Notes under the pieces: model-generated
What the model was told of the DNA's origin: nothing
Seen by the model: only the letters and a program-made list of their open reading frames with translations
The model's database searches: none
Shown: positions 7,221 through 16,255 of the stretch, in pieces
How the letters are laid out: each line of letters starts with the position of its first letter
How positions within the stretch are numbered: the stretch's first letter is position 1
Translations under genes and position numbers: made by a program
Source: Paracoccus aurantiacus
GTDB lineage: Bacteria > Pseudomonadota > Alphaproteobacteria > Rhodobacterales > Rhodobacteraceae
Length of the DNA: 59,411 bases
Direction: 5' to 3'
NCBI RefSeq assembly: GCF_007993065.1
Contig: NZ_VOPL01000014.1
Coordinates: 1-59,411, forward strand

Positions 7221-9653
7221 ATGAAAAAGAAACTTGTCGTAATCGGCGCGGGCATGGCCTCTGGCCGAATGTTGGAACAGCTGTTCGAGGCCGATCCCGG
7301 CGCCTATGACGTCACGCTGTTCAATGGCGAGCCGCGCGGAAACTATAACCGCCTGATGCTGTCGCCGGTTCTGTCGGGCGAAAAAACCTACGACGACATC
7401 GTCACCCATGACGCGGCCTGGTACGAAGCCAATGGCGTAGACTGCCGCTTCGGCGAGCCGGTGGTGCGGATAGACCGCGAAAACCGGATCGTCCATTCCA
7501 ACCATTCCAGCGCGGAATATGACGCGCTGGTGATCGCCACTGGTTCCGCGCCGTTCATCATCCCGGTCGTGGGCAAGGAACTGCCCGGCGTCGTGACCTA
7601 TCGTGATCTGGAAGATACCAACGCGATGATCGACGCAGGCGTCGCTGGCAAGGATGCCGTCGTCATCGGCGGCGGCCTCCTGGGGCTGGAGGCGGCGGCC
7701 GGCATGGCCGCACGCGGGGCGAGCGTGACCGTCATTCACCTGATGGGACATCTGATGGAACGCCAGCTTGATCCGGCGGCGGGCTATCTTCTGCAGCGCG
7801 ATCTGGAAAAGCGCGGCATCACGGTTCACTGCAAGGGCGCGACCAAGGCGATCATGGGTCACGGCAAGGCCGAGGCCGTTCTGCTGGAAGACGGCACCGT
7901 CTATCCCGCCGATCTGGTCTGCATGGCCGTCGGCATTCGCCCCGAGACCCGCATCGCCGTCGACGCCCATCTGGAGGTCGAGCGCGGCATCACCGTCGAT
8001 GATGCGCTGCGGACCAGCGATCCGCATATCTTCGCGCTTGGCGAATGCGTCGAACACCGCCAGCAATTGTTCGGTCTGGTCGCGCCCCTTTACGATCAGG
8101 CCAAGGTCTTGGCGCGGACCCTGCTGGGCGAGGAGGCCGCGTTTCAGCCCGTCAAGACCGCGACCAAGCTGAAGGTTACGGGCTGCGACCTGTTCAGTGC
8201 AGGCGATTTCGCCGAGGGTGAGGGTCGCGAAGACATCGTGTTCCGCGATCCGGGGCGAGGGATCTACAAGCGGCTGGTTCTGCAGGACGACCGCATCATC
8301 GGCGTCGTCATGTATGGCGATACCGCCGACGGGAACTGGTTCTACGGGCTGATGAAGGACGGCACCGATATCAGCGAGATGCGCGATACGCTGATCTTCG
8401 GCCCGGCCTATCAGGGGGGTGCCGCACCGGACCCTATGGCGGCCGTTGCAGCATTGCCGCCTGAGGCGGAGATCTGCGGCTGCAACGGCGTATGCAAAGG
8501 CACCATCGTTCAGGCCGTGCAAGGCGGCGCGACCACGCTCGATGCGGTGCGCGCCACGACCAAGGCCAGCGGTTCCTGCGGCACATGCACCGGGCTGGTG
8601 CAGCAGGTCATGGCCTTTACTCTTGGCAGTGATGTCGCAGAAACCCCGCAGGGCATGTGCAAATGCACAGACCACACGCATGAGGATGTGCGCCGCCTGA
8701 TCCGGACGATGGACCTGAAATCCATCCCGGCCGTCATGCAGGAACTGGGCTGGAAAACCGTCGGGGGCTGCCATTCCTGCCGCCCGGCGCTGAATTTCTA
8801 CCTGCTGACCGAATGGCCGCTGGAATACCGCGACGACCGCCAGTCCCGTTTCGTCAACGAACGTAATCACGCGAATATCCAGAAGGACGGCACCTATTCG
8901 GTGGTCCCGCGGATGTGGGGCGGTGTCACCACACCTGCCGAATTGCGCGCGATTGCCGATGCGGCCGACAGGTACAATGTGCCAATGGTCAAGGTCACGG
9001 GCGGTCAGCGGATCGACCTGCTGGGTGTCAGAAAAGAGGATCTTCCCGATATGTGGGCAGATCTGAATGCCGCCGGGCTGGTTTCGGGCCACGCCTATTC
9101 CAAGGGGCTGCGCACGGTCAAAACCTGTGTTGGGAAAGAGTTCTGCCGCTTCGGAACACAGGATTCGACGGGTCTGGGCATCCGGCTGGAAAAACTGCTC
9201 TGGGGCAGCTGGACGCCACATAAGGTCAAGCTCGGCGTTTCCGGATGCCCAAGGAACTGCGCCGAGGCAACCTGCAAGGATGTGGGCATCGTCTGCGTCG
9301 ACAGCGGCTATCAGATCAGCGTTTCCGGTGCTGCGGGGATGGAGGTCAAGGAAACCGAGGCCCTTGTCACCGTCCCGACCGAGGACGAGGCCGTCGAATG
9401 GACCGCCGCCTTCATCCAGCTTTACCGCGAGAACGCGCGCTATCTGGACCGGGCCTGGAAGTGGACGGCGAAAGTCGGGCTCGACTGGGTGAAGGAACAT
9501 CTATCTGACGCGGAAAACCGCCGCGCGCTGAACGAACGCTTCGAACTCAGCCAGTCGGTCTATCGCCGCGACCCCTGGGCCGAACATGCGAAACCCGGTG
9601 CCCGCGACGAGTTCTCGCCGCTGGCCGATTTCCGACTGGAGGCAGCAGAATGA
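7221..9653 (+). CDS. nasB: Assimilatory NAD(P)H-nitrite reductase, large subunit
   Basis: An 810-residue cytoplasmic NirB-type enzyme that reduces nitrite to ammonium. Domain order: FAD/NAD pyridine-nucleotide oxidoreductase (FAD motif IGAGMASG near residue 8, NAD motif VVIGGGLLGLEAA near 147); a BFD-like [2Fe-2S] domain (C419, C421, C453, C456); then the ferredoxin-like and sirohaem/[4Fe-4S] domains with C636, C642, C676 and C680 (TCVGKEFC and GCPRNC). All cofactor ligands appear intact. The ATG at 7221 has an AAAGGAG ribosome-binding site at 7206-7212. The stop overlaps nasG by four bases. This corresponds to P. denitrificans NasB. Confidence 0.97.
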   Translation: MKKKLVVIGAGMASGRMLEQLFEADPGAYDVTLFNGEPRGNYNRLMLSPVLSGEKTYDDIVTHDAAWYEANGVDCRFGEPVVRIDRENRIVHSNHSSAEYDALVIATGSAPFIIPVVGKELPGVVTYRDLEDTNAMIDAGVAGKDAVVIGGGLLGLEAAAGMAARGASVTVIHLMGHLMERQLDPAAGYLLQRDLEKRGITVHCKGATKAIMGHGKAEAVLLEDGTVYPADLVCMAVGIRPETRIAVDAHLEVERGITVDDALRTSDPHIFALGECVEHRQQLFGLVAPLYDQAKVLARTLLGEEAAFQPVKTATKLKVTGCDLFSAGDFAEGEGREDIVFRDPGRGIYKRLVLQDDRIIGVVMYGDTADGNWFYGLMKDGTDISEMRDTLIFGPAYQGGAAPDPMAAVAALPPEAEICGCNGVCKGTIVQAVQGGATTLDAVRATTKASGSCGTCTGLVQQVMAFTLGSDVAETPQGMCKCTDHTHEDVRRLIRTMDLKSIPAVMQELGWKTVGGCHSCRPALNFYLLTEWPLEYRDDRQSRFVNERNHANIQKDGTYSVVPRMWGGVTTPAELRAIADAADRYNVPMVKVTGGQRIDLLGVRKEDLPDMWADLNAAGLVSGHAYSKGLRTVKTCVGKEFCRFGTQDSTGLGIRLEKLLWGSWTPHKVKLGVSGCPRNCAEATCKDVGIVCVDSGYQISVSGAAGMEVKETEALVTVPTEDEAVEWTAAFIQLYRENARYLDRAWKWTAKVGLDWVKEHLSDAENRRALNERFELSQSVYRRDPWAEHAKPGARDEFSPLADFRLEAAE

Positions 9654-9985
9654 CCAACTGGATCGACATCGCCGCACTGGACGACATCCCCCCGCAAGGC
9701 GCGCGGCTGATCCGCACCCGCACCGGCTGCGTGGCGGTCTTTCGCACCCATGACGACCGCGTCTTCGCGCTGGATGACCGCTGCCCCCATAAGGGCGGTC
9801 CGCTGTCGGAAGGCATCGTCGCAGGCCACACCATCACCTGCCCGCTGCATAACTGGGTGTTCGATCTGAATACCGGCATCGCACAGGGCGCGGATGACGG
9901 CAGCGTCGCGACCTATCCGGCACGGGTCGAAAACGGCCGCGTGCTGGTCGGTTCCGAAATCATCGCCCGCCGCCATGCGGCCTGA
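9650..9985 (+). CDS. nasG: Rieske-type small subunit of nitrite reductase
   Basis: A 111-residue NirD/NasG protein with a Rieske [2Fe-2S] site: C45 and H47 in CPHKGG, and C64 and H67 in CPLHNW. In P. denitrificans, NasG passes electrons between the NADH-oxidising nitrite reductase NasB and the nitrate reductase NasC. The absence here of any other electron donor gene beside nasC fits that arrangement. The start is translationally coupled to nasB by an ATGA overlap. Confidence 0.96.
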   Translation: MTNWIDIAALDDIPPQGARLIRTRTGCVAVFRTHDDRVFALDDRCPHKGGPLSEGIVAGHTITCPLHNWVFDLNTGIAQGADDGSVATYPARVENGRVLVGSEIIARRHAA

Positions 9986-9998
9986 AAAGGACAGTGAC

Positions 9999-10463
9999 AT
10001 GAACAAGATGATCGTGGACGAAATGGACCGTGACGACCTGACTGCGCTGATCCTGCGCGCCAAGCGCCGCGCCGGGCTGAGCTGGGATCAGATCGCCGCC
10101 CGGATCGGCAAGTCCGCCGTCTGGACACATTCCGCCGCCACCGGAATGAACGCTTTCCCCAAGGATAGCGCCGAGGCCTTCGTCGCATTGCTGGGCCTGC
10201 CGGAAAGCGCCATTCCCTTGCTGGTAGAAAGCCCGCTGAAGGTCTGGACGCAGGCGGTGCCGACCGATCCCTGCATCTATCGCTTCTACGAGGTCGTCGG
10301 CGTTTACGGCCCGACCTTGAAGGCACTTATCAACGAGGAATTCGGCAACGGCATCATGTCGGAGATCGATTTCTCGATGCATGTCGAACGCGAAGCGAAC
10401 CCCAGGGGCGACCGCGTGAAGGTCACCATGTCCGGCAAATACCTCGAATACGCGAACTGGTAA
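9999..10463 (+). CDS. cynS: Cyanate hydratase (cyanase)
   Basis: A 154-residue cyanase, close to the 156 of the E. coli enzyme. It decomposes cyanate with bicarbonate to ammonia and CO2. The N-terminal helix-turn-helix-like region (about 12-75) is followed by the catalytic domain with R95 and E98 (IYRFYE) and S121 (MSEIDFS), equivalent to R96, E99 and S122 of E. coli. The ATG at 9999 has an AAAAGGA ribosome-binding site 8-14 bases upstream. It sits inside the nas operon between nasG and nasH, a position not found in the P. denitrificans operon, so it links cyanate detoxification or nitrogen salvage to nitrate control. Confidence 0.97.
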   Translation: MNKMIVDEMDRDDLTALILRAKRRAGLSWDQIAARIGKSAVWTHSAATGMNAFPKDSAEAFVALLGLPESAIPLLVESPLKVWTQAVPTDPCIYRFYEVVGVYGPTLKALINEEFGNGIMSEIDFSMHVEREANPRGDRVKVTMSGKYLEYANW

Positions 10464-10485
10464 GCCCGCAGGAAAGGAAGAACCC

Positions 10486-11337
10486 ATGTCCTATGTTACC
10501 CCGAAAGACTTCGCCACGAAGATGATCGACGCGGGCGAAGCAAAGGTGTTCATGTCCACCCGCGACACGATCATCCGCGCCTATATGGCAGGCGCGATCC
10601 TTGCGCTTGCGGCGGCATTCGCTGTCACCGTCACAGTCAACACCGGCAACCCGTTGATCGGGGCGCTGCTGTTCCCGGTCGGCTTCTGTATGCTGTATCT
10701 GATGGGTTTCGATTTGCTGACCGGGGTCTTTACCCTCGTTCCTCTGGCGCTTCTGGACAAGCGCCGGGGGGTTACCGTCAACGGCATGCTGCGCAACTGG
10801 GGGCTGGTCTTTACCGGCAATTTTCTGGGCGCGATGACGGTTGCGCTGTTCATGGCGATCATCGTGACCTTCGGCTTTTCCGAGGCCCCGAACGAGGTCG
10901 GCCAGAAGATCGGCCATATCGGCGAGGGCCGCACGGTCGGCTATGCCGCACATGGCGCGGCGGGGATGCTGACGCTGTTCGTGCGCGCGGTGATGTGCAA
11001 CTGGATGGTCTCGACCGGGGTTGTCGCCGCGATGATGTCGACCAGCGTATCGGGCAAGGTCATCGCCATGTGGATGCCGATCATGGTGTTTTTCTACATG
11101 GGGTTCGAACATTCCATCGTGAACATGTTCCTGTTCCCTTCCGGCCTGATGCTGGGGGGTGAGTTCACCATTGCCGATTACCTGATCTGGAACGAGATCC
11201 CGACGGTCATCGGCAACCTTGTGGGCGGGCTGACCTTCGTTGGCGCGATGATCTATGCGACGCATTACAAGACCTTGCCCGAACGAAGCCGGGCCGAGTC
11301 GGTCGATGCGCCGCCCGCCGCCATGCCGGCCGAATAG
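10486..11337 (+). CDS. nasH: Formate/nitrite (FNT) family channel
   Basis: A 283-residue FocA/NirC-type membrane protein with six predicted transmembrane helices and the FNT signature around VRAVMCNWMVSTG, followed by GFEHSIVNM. It would conduct nitrite, and perhaps cyanate or formate, across the inner membrane. In this operon the parallel is P. denitrificans NasH, the nitrite transporter. A GGAAAGGA ribosome-binding site lies 8-15 bases upstream of the ATG. Proximity to cynS makes import of the monovalent anion cyanate a possible extra function; that is inference. Confidence 0.93.
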   Translation: MSYVTPKDFATKMIDAGEAKVFMSTRDTIIRAYMAGAILALAAAFAVTVTVNTGNPLIGALLFPVGFCMLYLMGFDLLTGVFTLVPLALLDKRRGVTVNGMLRNWGLVFTGNFLGAMTVALFMAIIVTFGFSEAPNEVGQKIGHIGEGRTVGYAAHGAAGMLTLFVRAVMCNWMVSTGVVAAMMSTSVSGKVIAMWMPIMVFFYMGFEHSIVNMFLFPSGLMLGGEFTIADYLIWNEIPTVIGNLVGGLTFVGAMIYATHYKTLPERSRAESVDAPPAAMPAE

Positions 11338-11346
11338 GCGCGCGCG

Positions 11347-13974
11347 ATGAATATGCAGCAGGCGATCAGCCCGATACGGACGACATGCCCTTATTGCGGC
11401 GTAGGCTGCGGGGTTCTGGCGACCCCGCTGCCGGATGGCGGGCTGGCGATCAAGGGCGACCCGGACCACCCCGCCAACAAGGGCCGCCTTTGCGTCAAGG
11501 GCGCTGCCCTGGGCGAGACGCTGGGACTGAAGGGTCGCCTGCTGGACCCGATGATCCACGGTAAAAGGTCGGGCTGGGATCAGGCGCTTGATCTCGTGGC
11601 CTCGCGTTTCCGCGAGACCATCGCGGCCCACGGCCCGGATTCCGTCGCCTTCTACGTTTCGGGCCAATTGCTGACCGAAGACTACTATGTCGCCAACAAG
11701 CTGATGAAGGGTTTCATTGGCAGCGCGAATATCGACACCAATTCGCGGCTTTGCATGGCGTCCTCGGTCGCGGGGCATAAGCGCGCCTTCGGCACGGACA
11801 CGGTGCCGGGGCTTTATGAGGATCTCGAATGCGCGGATACGGTGGTCCTTGTCGGTTCGAATCTGGCATGGTGCCACCCGATCCTTTATCAGCGCCTCGC
11901 CGCTGCAAAAGAAGAACGCGGCACCAGGATTGTCGTCGTTGATCCGCGCCGCACCGCCACCTGCGATATCGCCGATCTGCATTTGACGCTGGATGCTGGC
12001 ACAGATGCCGCCCTGTTCAACATTCTTCTGGCCGAGATCGAGCGACGCGGCCTGATCGACGATGACGTCGCCCGTGGTCTGGACGGGATGGAACAGGCGC
12101 TTGGCGCTGCCCGAGAAACGAAGGCCGCCGCGACCGGACTGCCCCAGCCCGACCTGACCCGCTTTCTGGACATCTGGACCGAAAGCGAACGCGTCGTGAC
12201 CGTCTATTCGCAGGGCATCAACCAGTCCGACAGCGGAACCGACAAGGTGAACGCGATTCTGAATTGTCACCTTGCGACGGGCCGTATCGGCAGGCCGGGT
12301 ATGGGGCCGTTTTCGGTCACGGGCCAGCCCAACGCCATGGGCGGGCGCGAGGTCGGCGGTCTGGCCAATATGCTGGCCTGCCATCTGGATATCGAGAATG
12401 CAGATCATCGCGACGCGGTTCGCCGCTTCTGGAATGCCCCTCGCATGGCCGAAAAACCGGGGTTGAAGGCAGTGGACATGTTCCGCGCCGTCGAGGATGG
12501 ACGGATCAAGGCGCTTTGGATCATGGGAACCAATCCCGCCGTGTCCATGCCCGAGGCAGAGCGCGTGGCACGCGCCATAAAGGGCTGCGATTTCACCGTG
12601 GTTTCCGACATCGTCGCGGACACGGACACGACGCGGCTTGCAGACGTGCTGCTGCCGGCGACGGGCTGGGCGGAAAAAGACGGCACCGTCACCAATTCCG
12701 AACGGCGCATCAGCCGCCAGCGCCGTGCGCTTCCGGCGCCGGGCAGGGCGCGGGACGACTGGCGCATCATGGCCGATGTTGCAGGGCGAATGGGATGGAG
12801 GGATGCCTTCGCCTGGGAAACCCCCGCACAGATATTCGCCGAACATGCAGCCCTGTCCGGCATCGCGGGAACGCTCGGCAGCGATTTTGATATCTCCGGC
12901 TACCGCGATGCGTCGGGGCAGGATTACGACCTGATGTCGCCGTTTCTCTGGCCGCAATCCCCGGCACGTCGCGGCGGGCGTTTCTTTGGCGATGGGCGGT
13001 TTCACACCCCATCCGGTCGGGCGCGCATGGTTGCGGTCGCCCCCGCCATCCTTCGGCCAGTCGATCTGGCGGCACCATTCACACTGAATACAGGCCGCGT
13101 GCGTGACCATTGGCATACGATGACGCGGACGGGGCGCGCGGCCCGGTTGTCACGCCACATCGCCGAGCCGTTTCTGGAAATTCACCCGAGGGATGCCGCG
13201 CGCCTGCAGCTTTCGCCGGCCAGTCTGGCGCAGGTCGAGAATGCGCAGGGCCGCTGCATCCTGCGGGTTCTGGTAACGGATCGCGTCGCGCCGGGCCATC
13301 CCTTCGCGCCCATCCACTGGAGCGGCGAGAGTTCCAGCGCGGGCCGTGTGTCCGCGCTGGTTTCTGAACTCGCAGATCCGATTTCTGGCCAGCCAGCGTC
13401 GAAATCCGCGAAGGTGAACATCCGTGCCTTCCGCGCCGTTCACTATGGGTTTGCCGTGTCTCGGTCCGCGATCAGCCAGGTCGGTGATTACTGGGCTTTC
13501 GCGCGCCTGCCGAAAGGCTGGCAGGCAGAGCTTGCCTGGGCAGGAACTCCGCGCGATTGGGCGGCGGAAGCTGCGGCGCTTTTCGGTCTTGATTGTGAAC
13601 CCGTGGTCATGCGCGACAGCCATCACGGGACCATACGGCTTGCCTTCATTCAGGACGGTGTTCTGCAGGCCGCGCTGTTCGTGTCGCCCGAACCGGTGGC
13701 CCTGTCGCGCAGCCATATCGCCGAGGCACTTGGAAGCAGCGAAACCGCAGACATCCTCGCCGGCAGGCCGGGGGGTGATCGGCAGGATGAAGGTGCAGTG
13801 GTCTGCGCCTGCCTGGGGATCGGAGCGAACAGGATCTCGCGCTTCATCGCGACCGAGCAAGCGGCAACGCTGGATCGTATCGGCGATGCGCTTGGTGCGG
13901 GGACGAACTGCGGATCGTGCCGTCCCGAACTGAGGCGGATGCTCGCCGAGGCCGTCGCGGCAGAGACACTTTGA
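11347..13974 (+). CDS. nasC: Assimilatory nitrate reductase catalytic subunit
   Basis: An 875-residue molybdopterin (bis-MGD) oxidoreductase reducing nitrate to nitrite in the cytoplasm. The N-terminal [4Fe-4S] site is C14, C17, C21 and C49 (CPYCGVGC and GRLCVKG). The Mo domains follow (GQLLTEDYYVANKL, WIMGTNPAVSMPEA), then the molydopterin dinucleotide-binding domain (about 575-690). A C-terminal BFD-like [2Fe-2S] domain has C820, C822, C855 and C858 and probably receives electrons from NasG. There is no Tat signal, as expected for an assimilatory enzyme. It is the last gene of the operon; no clear terminator follows. Confidence 0.96.
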   Translation: MNMQQAISPIRTTCPYCGVGCGVLATPLPDGGLAIKGDPDHPANKGRLCVKGAALGETLGLKGRLLDPMIHGKRSGWDQALDLVASRFRETIAAHGPDSVAFYVSGQLLTEDYYVANKLMKGFIGSANIDTNSRLCMASSVAGHKRAFGTDTVPGLYEDLECADTVVLVGSNLAWCHPILYQRLAAAKEERGTRIVVVDPRRTATCDIADLHLTLDAGTDAALFNILLAEIERRGLIDDDVARGLDGMEQALGAARETKAAATGLPQPDLTRFLDIWTESERVVTVYSQGINQSDSGTDKVNAILNCHLATGRIGRPGMGPFSVTGQPNAMGGREVGGLANMLACHLDIENADHRDAVRRFWNAPRMAEKPGLKAVDMFRAVEDGRIKALWIMGTNPAVSMPEAERVARAIKGCDFTVVSDIVADTDTTRLADVLLPATGWAEKDGTVTNSERRISRQRRALPAPGRARDDWRIMADVAGRMGWRDAFAWETPAQIFAEHAALSGIAGTLGSDFDISGYRDASGQDYDLMSPFLWPQSPARRGGRFFGDGRFHTPSGRARMVAVAPAILRPVDLAAPFTLNTGRVRDHWHTMTRTGRAARLSRHIAEPFLEIHPRDAARLQLSPASLAQVENAQGRCILRVLVTDRVAPGHPFAPIHWSGESSSAGRVSALVSELADPISGQPASKSAKVNIRAFRAVHYGFAVSRSAISQVGDYWAFARLPKGWQAELAWAGTPRDWAAEAAALFGLDCEPVVMRDSHHGTIRLAFIQDGVLQAALFVSPEPVALSRSHIAEALGSSETADILAGRPGGDRQDEGAVVCACLGIGANRISRFIATEQAATLDRIGDALGAGTNCGSCRPELRRMLAEAVAAETL

Positions 13975-14041
13975 GGCGCTGCCGAAAGATGTTGTTCAAA
14001 CCTTGATTTGCCTTCCAGGCTGTGGTCCGGGAGCCCTGCCG

Positions 14042-14320
14042 TCAGCGAGGTGCCAGATACTCCGCCGACACATAGCCCGAAACGCCGGGCCTGTCGGTGA
14101 GCGAGACCCGGCACCAGAGCTTGCCGTTATTCGTCACGCAGTTCTGGCGGGTAAGCCGCGTTCCGTCGGGCAGACCGATAATGATTCTGTGTTCGAGGCC
14201 GGGGCCTTCGCGAAGTTTCAGCAGATCGTCCGGTCCGGCACCCTTGACCACCGCACCAGTCCCGACCGCGCATCCGCCGGCAATCATGAGTGCGAGAAGA
14301 GCAGCAAAATGAGTTCGCAT
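14042..14320 (-). CDS. Small SH3-domain (putative lipo)protein
   Basis: A 92-residue protein with a hydrophobic signal sequence (MRTHFAALLALMIAGGC) ending in a weak lipobox, AGG-C at residue 17, then a bacterial SH3-like domain (about 32-90; LKLREGPGLEHRIIIGLPDG and LWCRVSL). Bacterial SH3 domains often bind cell-wall peptides or metal. The two further cysteines (near residues 60 and 69) could form a disulphide in the periplasm. It lies 115 bases downstream of galM on the same strand. Its function is unknown and need not relate to sugar metabolism. Confidence 0.7.
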   Translation of the reverse strand: MRTHFAALLALMIAGGCAVGTGAVVKGAGPDDLLKLREGPGLEHRIIIGLPDGTRLTRQNCVTNNGKLWCRVSLTDRPGVSGYVSAEYLAPR

Positions 14321-14435
14321 GATGTGTCCCTGAATCGTTTTGCCCTAACTACGACACCATCGCGCTAAATGACAGGCGCATCCGGTCAGCATCAGGCTGC
14401 GCAGTCGGCGGGACTGTTCCGCCAAAAGAAGCGTT

Positions 14436-15416
14436 TCATCGTCCGAAAACATAGCGCGTAGATGACGAATATGTCTCGCCCGGCAGAAGAATACAGGTCG
14501 GAAAGGCTGGCCGGTTGACCGCGTCCGGCCATTCCTGCGCCTCCAGCGCGACACCTGCATGAGCGCCGTATTGATGTCCGTCATGCCCCGGCAGATCGTC
14601 GATATAGGCGCCGTCATAAAGCTGCAAACCACAGGCCGTCGTTTCGATTGTCATTTTCAGACCGCTCGCGCCTGTCAGTTCGGCGACGCGGCGCAGCGGC
14701 TGCGAGGCGTCCGACAGGCAGAAATTGTGATCGAGGCCGGTATCGCCGATCGGACGGGCAGCGCGGAAATCGAATCCGGTTCCGGCAACAGGGGCGATGT
14801 CACCGGTCGGGATCAACTCGTCATCGATCGGAAGGTAATGCTCTGCGTCGATCCAAAGCCGGTGGTTTCGAATGTCGCCCGCGCCGTCGAGATCGAACAG
14901 CCCGTGATGCGTCAGGCTGCAGGGTGTCGCCGCATCGCTTCGGGCGGTCAGATCGAATGCTATGCCATCACTCGCAAGGCTGATCCGTGCCGCCATATCC
15001 ATCCGGCCCGGAAACCCCATATGCCCATCGGGCAACGAGAGCGTAAGAGTGGCGCAGCTTTCAGACAGTTCCCCGATTTGCCAGATCTGAATATCGGCAC
15101 CGTCATCGCCACCATGCAGCGTATGCTTGCCAAGAAAATTGCGGTCGGTCCGATGTTCCTGTCCGTCCAGCATGAACCTGCCCCCGCCAATCCGGTTCGC
15201 GACACGACCGACGATAGCACCGAAGTAGCGGGCTTTGCCAAGATAATGGGCGATATCGGGACAGCCGAGGATCACAGAATGCGCCACCCCCTCAATCCAC
15301 AATCCTTGCACGATGGCACCCAGCGTCAGCACCTCGGCGCGCATCGGCCCGTTCCGCAGCGTGATCTGCGTGACCTCGCGACCATCCGGCAAGGCGATAA
15401 CCCGCGTTGCGGTCAT
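14436..15416 (-). CDS. galM: Aldose 1-epimerase (mutarotase)
   Basis: A 326-residue protein of the galactose mutarotase family with the recognisable segments GRVANRIGGGRF, HTLHGGDDG and LTHHGLFDLDG. It carries an acidic residue near the C-terminus (VALEAQEWPD) in the position of the catalytic glutamate. It interconverts alpha and beta anomers so that the sugar 1-dehydrogenase receives its preferred form. The start overlaps the stop of the lactonase gene by four bases, making it the terminal gene of the long minus-strand sugar operon. Substrate is inferred as galactose and/or arabinose. Confidence 0.93.
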   Translation of the reverse strand: MTATRVIALPDGREVTQITLRNGPMRAEVLTLGAIVQGLWIEGVAHSVILGCPDIAHYLGKARYFGAIVGRVANRIGGGRFMLDGQEHRTDRNFLGKHTLHGGDDGADIQIWQIGELSESCATLTLSLPDGHMGFPGRMDMAARISLASDGIAFDLTARSDAATPCSLTHHGLFDLDGAGDIRNHRLWIDAEHYLPIDDELIPTGDIAPVAGTGFDFRAARPIGDTGLDHNFCLSDASQPLRRVAELTGASGLKMTIETTACGLQLYDGAYIDDLPGHDGHQYGAHAGVALEAQEWPDAVNRPAFPTCILLPGETYSSSTRYVFGR

Positions 15417-16255
15417 AACAGCACGCGTGGTTCGGGCAGTCCCGGAACAGAAGCGCGGGTAATGAACGTCAGCCCCTGAAAGCGGTCCGGCTGCCGAATG
15501 TCCTGAAGCGCGGTGGTCACCAGCACATCGCGCAAATCGCTGCCGCCATAGCTTGGGCAGCTGCTATGGGCCCCGCCGACGGGCATTTCATCCAGCCTTT
15601 CGCCGCGGCGTGAAAACCTGACAACCTTGCCCGCGCCCCAGCAGGCAACGCAGAAAGCGCCGGCGCTGTCGATCACCGCACCATCGGGGGACAGGCCCGC
15701 ATCGGTCAGGTCAAGAAAAAGCGCTGGTTCCCCGACCGGCCAGCCGTCGGCATCCAGCCGCCAGGTCCAGACCCGGCTGATCGCCGTGTCCGCGAAATAG
15801 GCAGTCGTTCCGTCGGGGCTGAAGCAGATTGCGTTGGGAATGCTGATCGGTGCGATCAGACGGCGCAACTCGCCGCGATAATATCTGTAGATCGCGCCCC
15901 GGTCCGGCTCTCCACCCTTGCCCATCGTGCCGATCCAGAACCCGCCCTGCCGATCCGCGCGCCCGTCATTCGAACGTGTGGCGGTGTCGTCAGCCTCTAT
16001 CGCGACAAGGGGGCGCAGGCTCTCGTCGCGCAGATCGAACAGCAGAAGCCCTGTCTCATCCGCGATCAGGAAACGGTCGCGATCCACCCAACCTGCGGCA
16101 GAGCTCATCCGGTCGAGCCGCCATTCCAGCGGGCCGCTTGCGTCCCGTGACAGAAGTCTCCGCCCCAGAATGTCGAACCAGAAGAACTGTCCCCGCTCTG
16201 GGTGCCAGATCGCACCCTCGCCCAATTCGCAGGGGCGATCATCGAAAACCTTCAT
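15413..16255 (-). CDS. SMP-30/gluconolactonase family sugar lactonase
   Basis: A 280-residue six-bladed beta-propeller of the SMP-30/gluconolactonase/LRE family. Metal-ligand-type segments are CELGEGAIWHPERG (first-blade glutamate), TRSNDGRADRQGGFWIGTM (Asn/Asp) and DLTDAGLSPDGAVID. It would hydrolyse the galactono- or arabinono-lactone made by the 1-dehydrogenase. I start at the ATG at 16255, which gives the canonical N-terminus and a four-base overlap with the permease stop; the longer open frame upstream is out-of-frame permease sequence. Equivalent enzymes serve the Azospirillum L-arabinose pathway. Confidence 0.9.
   Translation of the reverse strand: MKVFDDRPCELGEGAIWHPERGQFFWFDILGRRLLSRDASGPLEWRLDRMSSAAGWVDRDRFLIADETGLLLFDLRDESLRPLVAIEADDTATRSNDGRADRQGGFWIGTMGKGGEPDRGAIYRYYRGELRRLIAPISIPNAICFSPDGTTAYFADTAISRVWTWRLDADGWPVGEPALFLDLTDAGLSPDGAVIDSAGAFCVACWGAGKVVRFSRRGERLDEMPVGGAHSSCPSYGGSDLRDVLVTTALQDIRQPDRFQGLTFITRASVPGLPEPRVLL

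Noticed and set aside
6990..9500. An 836-codon open frame antisense to nasA/nasB
   Set aside because: It mirrors the codon structure of nasB in GC-rich DNA and has no recognisable protein; the plus-strand gene is unambiguous.
10423..13116. An 897-codon minus-strand open frame across cynS, nasH and nasC
   Set aside because: Compositional shadow of well-identified plus-strand genes, with histidine/arginine-rich low-complexity translation.
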